A stretch of DNA of 64,000 bases from Desulfobulbaceae bacterium DB1 (GTDB lineage Bacteria > Desulfobacterota > Desulfobulbia > Desulfobulbales > SURF-16): contig MQUF01000025.1 in assembly GCA_001914235.1 (NCBI GenBank), forward strand, positions 1 to 64,000, given 5' to 3'. A model generated the notes under the pieces. That model was not told where the DNA came from, did no database searches, and saw only the letters and a program-made list of their open reading frames with translations. Position numbers and translations under genes: made by a program. Positions 41,593-50,059 of the stretch are shown piece by piece. How positions within the stretch are numbered: the first letter of the stretch is position 1; each line of letters starts with the position of its first letter.

Positions 41593-42824
41593 TGGCCGGG
41601 CAGAAAACTATCTGGCTCATCAACCAGTACGCCTCCACGCCGCAAACCGGTATGGGAGGTAGGCATTATTATTTAGCGAAAGAATTGGCCAAGCAGGGGC
41701 ACAAGGTGTATCTGGTTGCGGCCTCCTTTACCCATCTTTTACGCGAACCGCCCACCATGGATGCAGCCTTTAAAATGGAGGCGGCTGAAGGCTTTCATTT
41801 TGTGTGGGTGCGGATGCCTGAATACCATGATGCCCATGATAAAAAACGTGTGTTGAATTGGTTTATATTTGCCTGGCGGTTGTTGAAGTTGCCTCGAATC
41901 ATTGCGGATAAGCCTGATGTTATTTTGGCATCTTCGCCAGCCCCCTTTGTTTTTTTGGCCGCCCAGCGTTTGGCTCGAGAAATGGGTGCGCGTTTTGCCT
42001 TTGAGGTGCGGGATATCTGGCCCCTTTCTTTGATGGAATTGGGGGGGTATTCTCGGAATAATCCGATTATTCGTATCATGCAATGGGTTGAAGATAAAGC
42101 CTACCGGTATTCGGATGTGGTGTTGTCCAACCTGCCTTATGCGGTCGACCACATGGTGGCACGCGGCATGGATCGAGACAAATTTGCTTGGGTTCCCAAC
42201 GGTTTTTCCCTGGCGGATGTGTCGTTACATGTGCCTTTGCCTGAGGCTGTGCGGGCGCAGATTCCGCAGGATAAATTTATAGTTGGTTATACAGGCACAT
42301 TGGGTGTCGCCAATGCTCTGGATACATTGATCGGGGCTGCCGCGATTTTAAAGGACCAGGCGGATGTGGTCTTTGTGCTTGTTGGCGGCGGCAAAGAAAA
42401 AATAAGGTTGATGAAAAAAGATCAGACACTGCACAATGTCGTGTTTGTTGACCCTATTGCGAAAACGCAGATTCAAACGATGTTGGCACAGTTTGATGTA
42501 TGTTTTATTGGTTTAACAAAAGATCCATTATTTAGGTTTGGGGTTTCACCTAATAAACTGTTTGATTATTTTTATGCCGGAAAACCAATTTTGTATGCGA
42601 TTGAATCAGGTAGGTATTTGCCTGTCGATGAAGCCAAAGCCGGTATAAGCATCCCCGCTGAAAATCCCCAGGCGATTGCCGAGGCGGTTTTACAACTCAA
42701 GGCCCTTTCGCCTGAAGAGCGTGCTCGGCTGGGGCAAAATGGTCGAGAATACGCCCTGGAAAACCATGACTATGCTCGGTTGGCTGAAAAACTCGCATCC
42801 GTGTTGTTGAACGATAGATGCTGA
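41592..42824 (+). CDS. Glycosyltransferase family 4 (WbuB-like)
   Basis: A 410-residue glycosyltransferase with the N-terminus IWLINQYASTPQTGMGGRHYY (shared by WbuB-type enzymes; residues 7-26 and on), RFAFEVRDIWPLSLMELGGY in the first domain and FGVSPNKLFDYFYAGKPIL in the donor-binding part. WbuB-like transferases add the second sugar of O-antigen or capsule units after the priming transferase, which is encoded directly downstream with a 7-base overlap. The ATG at 41592 shares its A with the TGA of the epimerase gene; GTG 41589 is an alternative. Translation coupling is likely on both sides. Confidence 0.9.
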   Translation: MAGQKTIWLINQYASTPQTGMGGRHYYLAKELAKQGHKVYLVAASFTHLLREPPTMDAAFKMEAAEGFHFVWVRMPEYHDAHDKKRVLNWFIFAWRLLKLPRIIADKPDVILASSPAPFVFLAAQRLAREMGARFAFEVRDIWPLSLMELGGYSRNNPIIRIMQWVEDKAYRYSDVVLSNLPYAVDHMVARGMDRDKFAWVPNGFSLADVSLHVPLPEAVRAQIPQDKFIVGYTGTLGVANALDTLIGAAAILKDQADVVFVLVGGGKEKIRLMKKDQTLHNVVFVDPIAKTQIQTMLAQFDVCFIGLTKDPLFRFGVSPNKLFDYFYAGKPILYAIESGRYLPVDEAKAGISIPAENPQAIAEAVLQLKALSPEERARLGQNGREYALENHDYARLAEKLASVLLNDRC

Positions 42825-43423
42825 AACGTTTTTTTGATTGCACGGTATCCTTAGCCGGCCTGGTGATTCTTTCGCCTGTTGTTGCCGTGATAGCTCTATT
42901 GATTCGCTGGAAGCTCGGGACGCCGGTGTTGTTCCGTCAGCTCCGCCCAGGACTCTATGGTAAATCTTTTGAGATGGTGAAGTTCCGTACCATGCGTGAT
43001 GCCATGGATACGCACGGTAACCTGTTGCCCGATGAACTGCGGATGACTATGTTCGGCAGCGTCTTGCGAGCCGCCAGCCTGGATGAGTTACCGGAGTTGT
43101 GGAATGTGCTCAAGGGAGAGATGAGCCTGGTGGGCCCGCGTCCCTTGCTGATGGAGTATCTGCCACTTTATTCCCCTGAGCAGGCTCGCCGTCATGAGGT
43201 TCGCCCTGGCATCACCGGCTGGGCCCAGGTGAATGGTCGCAATACCCTGAGCTGGGATGAAAGATTTAAGCTGGATGTCTGGTATGTTGACAATCGTTCG
43301 TTGTGGCTGGATATCAAGATTCTCTGGCTGACCATCAGAAAGGTGTTGGTTCGTGAAGGGATTAGTGCGCAAGGCGAGGCAACGATGCAAAAATTTCGCG
43401 GCAATGATGTCGAGGGGGTTTAG
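42818..43423 (+). CDS. Priming sugar-phosphate transferase (PglC-like)
   Basis: A 201-residue monotopic phosphoglycosyl transferase, the minimal PglC type. It has an N-terminal re-entrant hydrophobic helix (FFDCTVSLAGLVILSPVVAV), the EMVKFRTMRD block, SLDELPELWNVLKGEMSLVG with the catalytic Asp-Glu pair and GPRPLLMEYLPLY, then RPGITGWAQVNGRN. It transfers a sugar 1-phosphate to undecaprenyl phosphate to begin the repeat unit. Genes directly downstream encode PglD- and PglE-like enzymes, so the substrate is probably UDP-diacetylbacillosamine or a related 4-amino sugar. A broken second PGT gene is at 53712. Confidence 0.92.
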   Translation: MLKRFFDCTVSLAGLVILSPVVAVIALLIRWKLGTPVLFRQLRPGLYGKSFEMVKFRTMRDAMDTHGNLLPDELRMTMFGSVLRAASLDELPELWNVLKGEMSLVGPRPLLMEYLPLYSPEQARRHEVRPGITGWAQVNGRNTLSWDERFKLDVWYVDNRSLWLDIKILWLTIRKVLVREGISAQGEATMQKFRGNDVEGV

Positions 43424-43425
43424 CC

Positions 43426-44058
43426 ATGAACAGGCGATTGCTGATTCTCGGGGCCAGCGGTCATGGCAAGGTGGTGGGTGACTGTGCCCGTGCGGTTGGC
43501 GCCTGGAGCGAGTTGTTGTTTTTTGATGATCGCTGGCCGGAGCTGACTGTATGTGGTTCTTGGCCAGTGGTGGGACGAGGTGAGGATTTGGCGGCCAATG
43601 TTCTGCCGGGTGACCAGGTCTTTGTGGCAATCGGCAAGAGTGCGACACGATTGGAATGGCTGGATCGCTTAAAAGGAGCGGGCCTGGATGTGACGACAGT
43701 GGTTCATCCATCGGCTATTCTCAGTCTGGAAGTGTCTGTTGGAATTGGTTCCTTGGTGGTGGCGGGTGCGGTGGTGAACATTGATTGTCTGATCGGTAAG
43801 GGGTGTATCGTGAATACTGGGGCAACGGTCGACCACGATTGTATTTTAGGGGATGGGGTGCATATTTGCCCAGGTGTGCATCTGGCTGGTGATGTTCAGA
43901 TAGGGGATGGCAGCTGGATTGGAATTGGCAGCTCGGTTGTCCAGGGTATTCGCATTGGCGCCGGCGTTATGGTGGGTGCGGGTGCTGCGGTGATTGATCA
44001 TGTGGCGGATGGTTTGACTGTGGTCGGTGTGCCGGCTCGACCAATTAAAAGTTGTTGA
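43426..44058 (+). CDS. pglD: PglD-like sugar acetyltransferase
   Basis: A 210-residue NeuD/PglD family acyltransferase. The N-terminal Rossmann-like part has LLILGASGHGKVVGDCARA (residues 4-22), which binds the UDP-sugar, and the second half is a left-handed beta-helix of hexapeptides (VGIGSLVVAGAVVNIDCLIG, with the histidine in VDHDCILGDG as the likely general base). PglD acetylates the 4-amino group of UDP-4-amino sugars using acetyl-CoA. It lies three bases after the priming transferase and four bases before the aminotransferase, in pathway order with its partners. Confidence 0.9.
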   Translation: MNRRLLILGASGHGKVVGDCARAVGAWSELLFFDDRWPELTVCGSWPVVGRGEDLAANVLPGDQVFVAIGKSATRLEWLDRLKGAGLDVTTVVHPSAILSLEVSVGIGSLVVAGAVVNIDCLIGKGCIVNTGATVDHDCILGDGVHICPGVHLAGDVQIGDGSWIGIGSSVVQGIRIGAGVMVGAGAAVIDHVADGLTVVGVPARPIKSC

Positions 44059-44061
44059 GAA

Positions 44062-45249
44062 ATGAGTATGCTGAACACTCCCTTTTCCCCCTGGCCTTTC
44101 TTCACCAAGGAAGAGGCCGACGCCGTCAGCCGTGTTCTGCTTTCCAATAAGGTCAATTACTGGACAGGTAACGAAGGGCGGGAGTTTGAGACGGAATTCG
44201 CTGCCTGGTGCGGGGCTGAGTATGCCGTGGCGCTCGCCAACGGTACAGTGGCTCTGGATCTGGCCCTTAAGGTATTGGGTGTCGGTGTTGGGGATGAAGT
44301 GGTGGTAACGCCGCGCACTTTTCTTGCCTCGGCTTCCTGTGTGGTGACAGCCGGGGCAGTGCCGGTTTTTGCTGACATTGATGCGGAGTCCCAGAATATT
44401 ACTGCCGAGACGATCCGGGCCGTGCTCACTCCCCGCACCAAGGCAATCATTTGCGTGCATCTGGCCGGCTGGCCGTGCGATATGGACGCGATCATGGTCT
44501 TGGCTGCGGAAAAGGGGTTGTATGTTATCGAAGATTGCGCCCAGGCCCATGGGGCGCACTATAAAGGGCGGCCGGTGGGTTCCATCGGCCACTTTGGCGC
44601 TTGGTCGTTCTGCCAGGACAAGATCATGACCACGGGGGGCGAGGGTGGCATGCTCACCACCAACCGTCGGGAGTGGTGGGAGCAGGCGTGGGCCTACAAG
44701 GATCATGGCAAGAGCTGGTCGGCAGTCTACGAGCGGAAACATCCACCCGGATTCCGCTGGCTGCATGAATCCTTCGGCACCAACTGGCGGATGTTGGAGA
44801 TGCAGGCGGTGATCGGCCGTATCCAACTGCGCCGCATGCCAGAGTGGCATGCGAGACGTCAGCGCAACGCCGAGGCTATCCTGGACGCCGCTCGAACCTG
44901 TGCCGCCCTGCGGGTGCCTGAGGTTCCTGGTCATGTCGAGCATGCCTGGTATAAATGCTATGTCTTTCTACGCCCGGAATGCCTGGCCCCTGGATGGGAT
45001 CGGGACCGTATCATGACGGAGATCAACAGCCGTGGTGTACCTTGTTTTTCCGGATCATGTTCCGAGGTTTACCTGGAAAAGGCCTTTGACGGCATGGGCT
45101 GGCGTCCGGCGAAACGCTTGCCTGTTGCCAGGGCTCTGGGGGAGACCAGTTTGATGTTTTTAGTCCACCCCACCTTGACGGATGAAGAAATCGAGAAGAC
45201 GTGCAGGGTGGTGGCGGCGGTGATGGAGGAAGGGACAAGTAAAGGGTGA
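44062..45249 (+). CDS. pglE: PglE-like UDP-4-keto sugar aminotransferase
   Basis: A 395-residue DegT/DnrJ/EryC1/StrS aminotransferase. The PLP lysine is K187 in WSFCQDKIMTTGGEGG, the VIEDCAQAHGA helix (155-165) has the conserved aspartate, and WPFFTKEEADAVSRVL at the start is typical of the PglE/LegC group. It would transaminate the 4-keto sugar made by the PglF/WbpM-type dehydratase at 54145, whose product PglD acetylates. It is the last gene of the operon; a repeat region follows 13 bases after the stop. Confidence 0.9.
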   Translation: MSMLNTPFSPWPFFTKEEADAVSRVLLSNKVNYWTGNEGREFETEFAAWCGAEYAVALANGTVALDLALKVLGVGVGDEVVVTPRTFLASASCVVTAGAVPVFADIDAESQNITAETIRAVLTPRTKAIICVHLAGWPCDMDAIMVLAAEKGLYVIEDCAQAHGAHYKGRPVGSIGHFGAWSFCQDKIMTTGGEGGMLTTNRREWWEQAWAYKDHGKSWSAVYERKHPPGFRWLHESFGTNWRMLEMQAVIGRIQLRRMPEWHARRQRNAEAILDAARTCAALRVPEVPGHVEHAWYKCYVFLRPECLAPGWDRDRIMTEINSRGVPCFSGSCSEVYLEKAFDGMGWRPAKRLPVARALGETSLMFLVHPTLTDEEIEKTCRVVAAVMEEGTSKG

Positions 45250-45261
45250 GGTGTGAGGGTA

Positions 45262-45508
45262 CGTCATTGCGAGCTAGTGTCTGTCCAGAAATGGCCCTTT
45301 CGCCCGATCTCGGCGTCATGCTCAAAAAATAATGCTCGGAATATCGCATATATGCCTGCGCTTATTTTTTTCGCAGTCCTTGATCTCGAACGAAATGACC
45401 TATTTCTGGACAGACACGAGCTAAGCGCGGCAATTCAGGGAGGTGTTGGGCTGTGGTGCCCCATTGTGCTTTCTGGACTGCCGCGTCGCTTTGCTCCTCG
45501 CAGTGACG
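45262..45508. repeat. Single GTCATTGCGAG unit split by a MITE
   Basis: Left part CGTCATTGCGAGCT and right part CTAAGCGCGGCAATTCAGGG... ending CTCCTCGCAGTGACG form one repeat unit of the kind in the 26.9-28.3 kb array, interrupted at 45277-45417 by an inserted element. It follows the pglE gene directly. Confidence 0.88.
45277..45417. mobile_element. 141-bp MITE with 6-bp target duplication
   Basis: The ends are perfect 16-base inverted repeats: GTGTCTGTCCAGAAAT on the left and ATTTCTGGACAGACAC on the right. The sequence GAGCTA stands directly before (45271-45276) and after (45418-45423), which is the target duplication. The interior carries no coding frame of interest. Its insertion inside a repeat unit proves that it came later than that unit. 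Confidence 0.9.
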
Positions 45509-45719
45509 GTGGGGGGATTGTTTTGTGTTGAGCGGGGTCGGACCGAGGCAACTCGTTGAAGTTATAGTGTGATAACTAGAAATCATGGTAGATTTTGGCC
45601 TTAGAACAGCATTTTGGGGTTCAAAAATCAGGTTTTAACAGATGAGCGGGTAACTGAACGAATCCAGGGAACATTGATTCTCAGAATGCCTTCTTGTTTG
45701 ATCCCGTCTTGGATGTGAC

Positions 45720-45799
45720 GTAACTATCCAGCAGCACCGCATCTGCGTCGGAGTCTCGCAGGCTTCTGCCTAGCAGCTACGGCGCTGCCGGATAGTTAC
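45720..45799. repeat. 80-bp element with GTAACTATCC ends, different interior
   Basis: Begins GTAACTATCCAGCAGCACCG and ends GCTGCCGGATAGTTAC, thus the same termini as the 123-bp elements, but the interior (GCATCTGCGTCGGAGTCTCG...) is unrelated. The last bases contain the stop codon (complement of 45796-45798) of the minus-strand Fic gene. A degraded further end, CTGAATAGTTAC, is at 45835-45846. Confidence 0.85.
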
Positions 45800-46956
45800 G
45801 GTTTGGGTTGTTTTTGTTCGTTTCCGGCCTTGAGCTGAATAGTTACGATGTGACAAAGTTCGTAACTTGTGCTTCTTCCTTTTCCGGGACATTTTTGCAG
45901 AATATGTTTTTCGACAAGATCACTTAAGTCTCGACTGGCTGTTACTTTACTGCATTTCGTCATTCCTGCATATTTTCTGGTTGTCATGCCTCCTGCAAAT
46001 CTTTCTCCGGCATCCAGCAGCCGGTTGATTGCCTTGTGTTGTCTTGCATTGAGGGAAGTGTTCGTATGGTGCTGCCAAAAATCAGCCTTCAGGGCAACTC
46101 TTTCAACGACCCATTCTGATTCATGGATGGCGGCTTTCAAGGTCTGCAGAAACCATTGCAGCCAGCCGGTTATATCCAGTCCGTCTTTGCCTGCAGCCTC
46201 CAGAATACGATAATACCCTTTTCTGTCCATGCTGATATGCTTGGAGAAGGAGGCAAGCTGCATGACTGCCGGATAACTTTCCGCCAGTTGGTAATCGGTA
46301 ATGGCCCTGCCGATTCGTCCGTTACCATCGTCAAAAGGATGGATCATAATAAACCACAAGTGCGTGATTCCTGCCTTGATCAGGGGCTCCTGTTCATTGT
46401 TGCTGTTGACCCAGAAGAGAAATTGATTCATCTCTTTGGCCAGGATTTCTTGTGGTGGAGCGATGTAATGAACCGTCTGCCTGCCGAACGGGCCGGAGAC
46501 AATCTGCATTTCCTCTTCGCCACGGTAGCGACCGACCCGAATTTTTGTCAGCCCTGAATAGCCGGCAGGAAACAGGGCTGCATGCCAGCCGCAAAGTCTT
46601 TCTTCAGTTAATGGCCGGCGCTGCTTGCTTCGGGCATCAAGCAGCACGGAGACAAGGCCGTCCGCCTGGGCGTCCCATTCCGGGCAATCTCCGGGCAGAC
46701 CGAGTCGCCTGCGGATTGATGCCCGAACTGAACTGCGGCGCAGGACTTCTCCCTCGATGGCAGATGTTTCCATGGCATCATCTGCCAGCACCTGCTCCTG
46801 AACGGTCATCTGTTCTTCGTTGTTCAGTGTGCGATAAATGATATCCAATCTGCCTGCCAGTCGAGAAACAGCGGCTATGTCTGCGAGCAATACCTTGGCA
46901 TCATACGAAAATGCAGGCCAGTTGCGGTGTTGCCATATCCAATGATTTGTTTGCAT
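45796..46956 (-). CDS. Fic family protein (DUF4172-type N-terminus)
   Basis: A 386-residue Fic protein, usually an AMP-transferase acting on proteins. The catalytic loop HPFDDGNGRIGR is at 206-217 with the essential histidine 206. TSAIEG at 64-69 fits the inhibitory helix pattern [S/T]xxxE[G/N], so it belongs to the self-inhibited N-terminal class. WIWQHRNWPAFSYD at 6-19 is the DUF4172-type start, and the C-terminal third has a winged-helix DNA-binding pattern. The last dozen residues (AGNEQKQPKP) and the stop are encoded by sequence between and within GTAACTATCC-type element ends. It stands alone; directly repeated TAATCGTATCA boxes upstream may serve its own regulation. Confidence 0.9.
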   Translation of the reverse strand: MQTNHWIWQHRNWPAFSYDAKVLLADIAAVSRLAGRLDIIYRTLNNEEQMTVQEQVLADDAMETSAIEGEVLRRSSVRASIRRRLGLPGDCPEWDAQADGLVSVLLDARSKQRRPLTEERLCGWHAALFPAGYSGLTKIRVGRYRGEEEMQIVSGPFGRQTVHYIAPPQEILAKEMNQFLFWVNSNNEQEPLIKAGITHLWFIMIHPFDDGNGRIGRAITDYQLAESYPAVMQLASFSKHISMDRKGYYRILEAAGKDGLDITGWLQWFLQTLKAAIHESEWVVERVALKADFWQHHTNTSLNARQHKAINRLLDAGERFAGGMTTRKYAGMTKCSKVTASRDLSDLVEKHILQKCPGKGRSTSYELCHIVTIQLKAGNEQKQPKP

Positions 46957-46960
46957 GTGC

Positions 46961-47004
46961 TAATCGTATCAAATTGTATATGAATAGGCAAGATAATCGT
47001 ATCA
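46961..47004 (-). promoter_or_regulatory. Directly repeated TAATCGTATCA boxes before fic
   Basis: The 11-base sequence TAATCGTATCA occurs at 46961-46971 and again at 46994-47004, 33 bases apart (about three helical turns), directly upstream of the Fic start codon on the minus strand. That geometry fits binding by a dimer of a regulator, perhaps the Fic protein's own winged-helix domain. Confidence 0.45.
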
Positions 47005-47433
47005 TGTTTCGATGATGAGCAGGGGCAGAATTTTATGATCACCTCGAATGATCGGCAAAAGCTGGCGGAATTAGTATTGCTGCACGCCTCGCAGTGACGG
47101 GGGTGGGGCGAAGGGCGGAAGGATGTAACCCGTCGCATCCGGGAACGCGGGCGACCCACCGGGTCGCCCCTACGGGGTTTGCATTCGGTAATCCATTATC
47201 CGCCGTTGGTTGCCCCTTTCCTCGTTCCAATGCGCCGCATGGGATGGCTAAGGTGAGCTGACGGTCTCGGCGGCGCCTATCGAAGTTGATATTTGATGAA
47301 AGTACAAAAAAAGAACGGAAAAGGGGACGCAATTTCTCATTCAGCCTGCAACAAGAAAGCAAATACCCTTGACTTTTAACTTTAGAATAATAGAAACACC
47401 CTTGACTTTTTATGTTGAACAGGTGTAATGTTT
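47005..47433. other. Gap of degraded repeats
   Basis: No gene is supported here. 47078-47097 is the right end of a GTCATTGCGAG unit (GCCTCGCAGTGACGG). About 47140-47180 holds a different palindrome, GGGCGACCCACCGGGTCGCC, of REP type. A promoter-like pair TTGACT (47402-47407) and TGTAAT (47424-47429), 16 bases apart, may serve the DUF4143 gene. Confidence 0.5.
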
Positions 47434-47549
47434 AGTGCCTTGTAGCTTATTTTCTTGTTTTTTGCGTAACTGTCCAGGGTTTTTTCAAGTTTTTTTGCCC
47501 TTTGCTGGATAGTTACTTTTTTGTAAGAAAATAAGCTGCGAAAGGCACT
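47434..47549. repeat. Nested palindrome with GTAACTGTCC core element
   Basis: The outer arms start AGTGCCTTGTAGCTTATTTT and the complementary side ends AAAATAAGCTGCGAAAGGCA plus CT. Inside, 47466-47516 is a 51-base element running from GTAACTGTCCAGGG to CTGGATAGTTAC, the same ends as the larger GTAACTATCC elements. It is thus one hairpin nested in another, upstream of the DUF4143 gene. Confidence 0.8.
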
Positions 47550-47629
47550 TGTCCCGTTCATTGGGGTTAGTTGGTTGCAGTTTGATATACACTCTGTACC
47601 AACACGTCTGAAGCAAGGGAGAATCATGC

Positions 47630-48943
47630 ATGCAACGATTAGCTGAAAAACAGATTGCAGGCTGGAAAGATTCGCCGCGTCGTAAACCACTGATAATTCG
47701 TGGGGCTCGCCAGGTTGGGAAAACATGGCTTGTCGAGAATGTTCTGGCAAAGCAATTTCATAGTTTTGTCAAAATAGATCTGGAAAAACGCCGCGATCTG
47801 CACCCTCATTTCTCCGGGAATCTTGAGCCTCAGTCGATACTGAAGCATCTGGAATTGACCACTGGTCGAATCATACCCGGTGAGACGCTTCTTTTCTTTG
47901 ATGAGATCCAGGCCTGTCCGCGCGCCCTCATGGCATTACGCTACTTTCATGAAGAGATGCCGGAACTTCATGTTATTGCCGCCGGGTCATTGCTGGAATT
48001 TGGCTTTGGCGAGATATCCATTCCTGTCGGCCGCGTGCAGTATCTGCACATGCATCCGATGACATTCTACGAATATCTGCTGTCAATGGGCAAAGAGCAG
48101 ATGGCCGAATACACTCTGGAGCAGTCGGACAACGTTGCAGGTTCTATCCAGGAAATCATCCTCAGGGAATTACGGATCTATTTCTTTGTTGGCGGCATGC
48201 CTGAATGTGTCAAGACCTATCGTGACACCGGTTCCATGGTTGAAACCTTTCAGGTCCAATCAGAAATTCTGGACTCGTATCGCGATGACTTTTCCAAATA
48301 CACCCCTCATATCAATACGATCTGCCTGGATGCAGTTTTTTTGAACGTGGCAAAAAGTATTGGAGAACAATTAAAATATACACGTTTGAATGATGGGCAT
48401 TCAAGCCAGATGAATCGTAAGGCGTTTGATCTGCTGGTCAAGGCGAAGGCCGTTCATAAAATTCCGGCCTGTGACCCAAGTGGTTTGCCGTTAGGCGCAA
48501 CAGCCAACCCAAAGAAATTCAAGGCATCCATGCTCGACATAGGGCTTATGCAGAGACTCTGTCAGGTGCCGGTTGAACTGGAATTGCAGCAGGAAAATCT
48601 TCTGGCGATGTACCGGGGAAAACTTGCGGAACAATTTGTCGCCCAGGAACTACTGGCCTGGCATAGTTCAGAGTTGTTTTATTGGGCACGAGAGGCCCGT
48701 GGCAGTAGTGCTGAGGTTGATTTTCTCGTTGTTCGGCAAGGAAATATTTACCCGGTAGAGGTTAAATCGGGAGCAGGCGGGAGTCTGCGAAGTCTGCACC
48801 TTATGCTTGAAAAATATCATAATTGCCCGCAAGGGTTGGTCCTTTATAGCGGTACGAGCAATAAACTATCTGACCAGAAACTCCAATTCCTCCCACTCTA
48901 TTGTGTCTCGACGATTGGAGACCAACGACCGGACGTGGTTTGA
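47630..48943 (+). CDS. AAA ATPase with DUF4143
   Basis: A 437-residue P-loop ATPase of the large AAA_14/DUF4143 family. Walker A is GARQVGKTW at 25-33 and Walker B LLFFDEIQACPRALMALRYF near 88-107, and the C-terminal half ends with the nuclease-like DUF4143 part including FYWAREARGSSAEVDFLV and YPVEVKSGAGGS, which has the D-x(n)-E-x-K pattern of restriction-endonuclease folds. The role of the family is not established; copies often lie in accessory regions together with toxin and mobile genes, as here. A second, clearly different member is encoded at 56390. Confidence 0.9.
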   Translation: MQRLAEKQIAGWKDSPRRKPLIIRGARQVGKTWLVENVLAKQFHSFVKIDLEKRRDLHPHFSGNLEPQSILKHLELTTGRIIPGETLLFFDEIQACPRALMALRYFHEEMPELHVIAAGSLLEFGFGEISIPVGRVQYLHMHPMTFYEYLLSMGKEQMAEYTLEQSDNVAGSIQEIILRELRIYFFVGGMPECVKTYRDTGSMVETFQVQSEILDSYRDDFSKYTPHINTICLDAVFLNVAKSIGEQLKYTRLNDGHSSQMNRKAFDLLVKAKAVHKIPACDPSGLPLGATANPKKFKASMLDIGLMQRLCQVPVELELQQENLLAMYRGKLAEQFVAQELLAWHSSELFYWAREARGSSAEVDFLVVRQGNIYPVEVKSGAGGSLRSLHLMLEKYHNCPQGLVLYSGTSNKLSDQKLQFLPLYCVSTIGDQRPDVV

Positions 48944-48972
48944 GCAGGGAGAAGACCAGTATGGACCAGTAT

Positions 48973-49987
48973 GGGGTCAGGCTTCCAAGTTGACAAGTTG
49001 AAGCTGCAAAGATATATTCCAACGTATGGCACGGAAACCACGCATCCATCTTCCTGGTGGAATCTATCATGTTATTTTCAGGGGAAACGGTGGCCAGGAC
49101 GTATTCCTGACCGAAGCTGACCGCTATCGTTTTTGCCTGCTTCTTCAAGAGGGGAGCCACCGGTTCGGATACCGCATCCACGCCTTTTGCCTTATGGGTA
49201 ACCATATCCACCTTGCCTTGCAAGTTGGCGATATCCCCCTGTCCCGCGCCATGCACAATCTCTCCTTCCGCTATACCCGCTGGATCAACTGGCGGAAGCA
49301 AAGGTCGGGCCATCTCTTTCAGGGGCGCTACAAGGCCATCCTCGTGGATGGTGAGAGCTATCTTCTTGAATTGGTTCGCTATATTCACCTCAATCCGGTG
49401 CGGGCAGGCCTGGTTGTAGATCCTGAGGAGTACTCCTGGAGTGGCCACCGCGCCTACCTGGGAAAAGAAACACTCCCCTGGTTGACCACCGATTGGATGT
49501 TGGGCCAGTTTGGAAAATCGGTTACCAAGGCGCAAGCAGCGTACATGGCTTTTGTCCTTGAGGGAGTGGGTGAAGTTCGCCGACCCGATTTTCATGGTGC
49601 CGGCGTCGATTCGCGACTTCTCGGTGACGACAACTTTATGGACAGATGTCTTTCCGGCTCAGGGGAGATGCCGCTTCGCTTGATCGCCCAACAAATCATC
49701 GACCAGGTGTGCCTGGCATATCATATTGATGTGAGCATTTTAAAGGCCAAGTCACAGCAGAGAACTGCATCGGAGGCCCGGGCGATGGCAGGCTGGCTGG
49801 CCCGTGAATCAGGATGCGTGACCCTTTCTTCAATTGCCAAGCTGGTGAACCGGGATGTGGGGAGTATCAGTTCAGCCGTGCGCCGCTTGTCGGATCGTGT
49901 TCAGGATGACCCGGTACTTGCTGAAAAGATGAGGTCTCTGCAAATAACGATGCAAGGAGAAACTTAACAACTTGGAAGCCTGACCCC
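48973..49987. mobile_element. IS200-like element with perfect 20-bp inverted ends
   Basis: GGGGTCAGGCTTCCAAGTTG at 48973-48992 and its exact complement at 49968-49987 enclose one transposase gene; the inverted identity continues in weaker form (ACAAGTT / AACTTAA). One more copy of the left end stands alone at 51588-51607. No flanking duplication was seen, as expected for single-strand transposition. Confidence 0.85.
49026..49967 (+). CDS. IS200-like Y1 transposase with C-terminal helical domain
   Basis: A 313-residue HUH transposase. The HUH pair is H60/H62 in LMGNHIHLALQ and the nucleophile Y119 in LVRYIHLNPVRAG. Residues 1-150 are the Y1 domain; 215-300 form a helical extension (LIAQQIIDQVCLAYHI, then SIAKLVNRDVGSISSAVRR) resembling the DnaA C-terminal helix-turn-helix that many longer members carry for DNA recognition. 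It begins 29 bases inside the left end of its element and ends at the right inverted repeat. Intact. It differs from the RAYT at 15482 in length and domain content. Confidence 0.92.
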   Translation: MARKPRIHLPGGIYHVIFRGNGGQDVFLTEADRYRFCLLLQEGSHRFGYRIHAFCLMGNHIHLALQVGDIPLSRAMHNLSFRYTRWINWRKQRSGHLFQGRYKAILVDGESYLLELVRYIHLNPVRAGLVVDPEEYSWSGHRAYLGKETLPWLTTDWMLGQFGKSVTKAQAAYMAFVLEGVGEVRRPDFHGAGVDSRLLGDDNFMDRCLSGSGEMPLRLIAQQIIDQVCLAYHIDVSILKAKSQQRTASEARAMAGWLARESGCVTLSSIAKLVNRDVGSISSAVRRLSDRVQDDPVLAEKMRSLQITMQGET

Positions 49988-50059
49988 GTTGTCCCTTAGC
50001 GTTCTCCTTTTAACGCCCATTGAAAATGAGGGGTGCTTTCCTTTTGCTCAATGCAACCA

